Shown in pieces: positions 61,270 through 64,000 of a stretch of DNA of 64,000 nucleotides. The stretch is from Elephas maximus indicus. Lineage: Eukaryota > Chordata > Mammalia > Proboscidea > Elephantidae. A model generated the notes under the pieces. The model made no database searches. It worked only from the letters and a program-made list of their open reading frames with translations, and was not told the origin of the DNA. Position numbers and translations under genes: made by a program. Each line of letters begins with the position of its first letter. Position 1 is the stretch's first letter. The stretch lies in assembly GCF_024166365.1 (NCBI RefSeq), contig NC_064837.1, positions 80,657,553-80,721,552 on the forward strand. The letters run 5' to 3'.

Positions 61270-63524
61270 CTTACCTATCTAGCGCTGCGATAGCAGAAAT
61301 ACCACAAGTGGATGACTTGAACTAACGAATTTATTTTCTCACAGTTTAGGAGGCTAGAAGTCTGAATTTAGAGCTCCAGTTCAAGAAGAAGGCTTTCTCT
61401 TTCTGTCGGCTCTGGAGGAAGATCCTTGTCTCTTCAGTTTCTGCTTCCTGGTACCTTGGAGATCTCTGTGTGTCTAACCACACTCTCTCTTCACTCATTT
61501 ATTTAATCTCTTTTATATCTCAAAATGAATTGACTTAAGATACGCCCTACACTAATCGTGACTCATTAACATAACAAAATAACCCATTCCCAAATGGGAT
61601 TATAACCACAGGCACAGAGGTTAGGATTTATAACACATAGTTTTTGGAGACACAATTCAATCCATATCATTCTACCCTTTGGCCCCCCAAAATTCACGTC
61701 CTAGCCACATGCAAAACAAATTCAACCCATTACATAATCCCAAAATTCTTAAATCAACCGCAAGTCCAAAATCTCATCTTCTAAATCAAATATGGGTGAG
61801 ACTTTAGGTGTTTTCTATCCTGTGAAATCTAGAATACAAGTTATCTGTTTCCAGGTTACAATAATGAAACAAGCACAAGGTAGACATTTCCTCTACAAAT
61901 GGGAAAAATCGGAGGGAAAGAAGAGATAACAGCCAACAAGCAAGTCCAAAACCCAACAGAAAAATTTACGTTAGCATTCAAGTCTTGAAAATAATTCTCT
62001 CTTCTCTGAGACCATCTAGGCAGTCATCTTACTCTCCAGACTCTTGGGTTTGCCACACCCACTGTATTCTTGATGGATGCCACTCAGCCCTGGAATTTAC
62101 CTCAACCTTCTAGGCCCTCTGGGATGGCAACTCTGCTCCGTTGTCTTTATGTGTCCCCATTCCCTTAGTCCATCTGAGTGGCGACCCCCACCCCCCTCAG
62201 CCCTGGCAGTCCCTGTTCTTCTGCCCCTTGGGCATAGCAGCCCCAACCCCTCAGCTTTGGGTGGAGACACCATCTCCCAGCACACCTTAACAGCAGCTCC
62301 ATACTCTGGAACTGAGTTGGCGAAGAATCTTTGAAACATAGGAGGCTGTAGCACCACCCTTTGAGATCCAAGTGACTGTGGCCCCACCCTTTGAAAGCGA
62401 GAAGGCTCTGCTTCCCGTACTCCTTCCAACAGTTTTGCTGGTCTCCGATTTATTGGTGGACAACAGATGTAACTCCTTTGGCCTGTTTCCTGCCAGCAGA
62501 ATTTCAAGAGGCTATCTGTTCTTTCCTTTTGTTCTTCATCTGTCCCCTTCAGTCTCAGCTGATGAGTTTTCTGCTGTTGTAGTTGGTAAGAACCATTTGT
62601 CACAGACTTAATCTCTGTAACAAACGATTGTGTAGTCATGTCCTTGGTGAACATTCTAGGACACACATCCTTAGTTTGTAAAACAGAATTTTCAACATTT
62701 TTAAGCTTTCTTTTCATTTTGCACAGTTCATTTTTAAGTCCAACTCTTTCCTCTCATATTTTACTTACTGTAAGTAGCAAAGAGAAACCATGTGGCCCCT
62801 TTAAGATCTTGCTTAGAAATCTCATCAGCCAGTTATCCAAGTTCAAAACTTGCAACTTCTACTTTCCACTGAACATTTGAACATAATTCAGATAAGTTAT
62901 TTACCACTGCATAAAAAGCACCACCCTTCCTTCATTGTCCAATCACATCTTCATCATTTTCTTTTAAAGCCTCACCAGAAGCACATTTAACGTCCACATC
63001 TGGCAACATTGTGTTGCTGGTGCTGTATGTATTCTCTAAGACGATAGAGACTTTTTTTATATAGCTCTCCTCACCTCCTTCTGAGTCCTCAGAGACTTGC
63101 CTTTGACATTCATAATTCTACCAACAGTCTCTTCAAGTCAATCTAGGTTTCTACTAGTAAAAAGTACCTTAAAACTGTTCCAACCTCTACCCATTACCCA
63201 ATTCCAAAACCACTTCCACATTTTAGGTATCTGTTAGAGAAGCACTCCACTCTTCCAGTACCAAGATGAGTGGAGGTGGGGGAGGTGCAGCAATGAAGAG
63301 AAGGGGGAAGAAAGATGCCAAACCACATGAAGATCACTTAGGAGCACAAGTTCAAAGAGACAAAGACTTTCCTCCAGAGCCAACAGAGAGAGAAAGCCTT
63401 CTCCTAGAGCCAGGACCCTGAATTCGGACTTCTAGCCTTTTAAACCGTGAGAAAAAAAATTTCCGTTTGTTAAAGCCATTCACTTTTGGTATTTCTGTTA
63501 TAGCAGCACTGAATAACTAAGACA
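61270..63524 (-). mobile_element. MaLR-like LTR element with oppositely oriented LTRs
   Basis: 61270-61680 is a reverse LTR: its 3' end, read on the minus strand, gives tggtatttctgctatcgcag, and the cctcctaaactgtgagaaaa region with an AATAAA. 61681-63263 is reverse internal MaLR-like sequence; its 5' end carries a primer-binding-site-like tggtactggaagagtgg (minus strand, 63247-63263). 63270-63524 matches the same LTR 3' half but in forward orientation. MaLRs are old nonautonomous ERVL relatives. The internal part has a 206-codon minus-strand frame (62097-62717) that I regard as chance. Confidence 0.72.
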
Positions 63525-64000
63525 TCCTCCCTTTCTATAAAAATATTATACATATCTATATTTATATGTTAAAATTAACTTTTCTTCATGTAGTTTCAGA
63601 TCAGGAAAAATGACAGTATAAAGTTTACCTTAAATATTTTTATCCCTACTGAGATTGCCAAAGCCAGGAGGAACCTACTAGAGAAACCTCAGACATAACT
63701 TATTTTGTGTTGTTGCTACACATAAGCAATGGAATGAGTTCTCTAAAGTTCCCAAGAAACCTCAGAAAGACAACTAGTTAGAAATCAAATATTTGCTTTG
63801 AGGAAAGAAATGACTTCTTAAGTTTTTACAAAATTAATTTCAGAGTTGTCAGTAGTTGGTGAAGTCGAAACGGTAAAAATTTTCAAGTCTCTTTTCCAAA
63901 GGAAAAGACAAAAGTTCCCAAAGAAAAATATAATTTTTAAGATTGCAGCATATGTCATTTAGATCAGTTTCCTGAATCGTACCCTAATGATGTGTCTCTT
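63525..64000. other. Apparently single-copy DNA to window end
   Basis: AT-rich, with no repeat or exon recognised. Confidence 0.45.

Noticed and set aside
62097..62717. 206-codon open frame, minus strand
   Set aside because: It lies wholly within reverse MaLR-like internal sequence, shows no gag, protease or RT motif, and its Gly/Arg-rich end follows local GC content. Probably chance.

Overview
The window is AT-rich nuclear DNA from an afrotherian mammal, most likely an elephant. The main evidence is its retroposons. It carries about 20 AfroSINE copies, tRNA-derived SINEs whose 3' end reads like tatgagtcggaatcgactc and often continues into (CAA)n. It also carries three 5'-truncated RTE LINE 3' ends with the same tail, and two SINEs with a tRNA-Gly-like head whose 3' body resembles AfroSINE. 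Species was not tested; 'elephant' is an inference from repeat type and the abundance of nearly intact L1.

No host protein-coding exon, rRNA or functional tRNA can be supported. The only long, convincingly coding frame is the 336-residue ORF1 of an L1 element at 526-1536.

Layout: 1-6761 is an L1 (L1-A) with an intact ORF1 and a damaged ORF2. 6762-11805 is mostly single-copy DNA with a MIR, AfroSINEs and an old L1 fragment (L1-B). 11881-19709 is a second full-length L1 (L1-C) with a tandem-repeat 5' UTR; it landed inside an older AfroSINE and is bounded by a perfect 15-bp target-site duplication. 20054-28744 is an 8.7-kb stretch with no repeat I recognise and several enhancer-like candidates. 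28745-44397 is repeat-rich, with MIRs, a tandem AfroSINE pair, RTE ends, a chimeric SINE, nested L1 fragments and a tRNA-Gly SINE. 44398-49125 holds MER5-type DNA transposon remnants, an inverted AfroSINE pair and a MaLR-like LTR split by an RTE end. 49126-59080 is again repeat-poor, with candidate regulatory blocks at 50740-51060, 51880-52180, 52980-53420 and 56150-56420. 59082-61000 has clustered AfroSINEs. 61270-63524 is a MaLR-like element whose two LTRs face opposite ways. The rest looks single-copy.

Functionally the window looks like an intron or gene desert. The elements relate as follows: L1 supplies autonomous retrotransposons, and RTE plausibly supplied the machinery for the AfroSINEs because they share a 3' tail. 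Successive insertions leave a readable order: MIR, MER5, MaLR and old L1 first, then RTE and AfroSINE, then L1-C, then the AfroSINE inside L1-C. Calls are by eye from remembered family consensus; subfamily names and conservation could not be checked.
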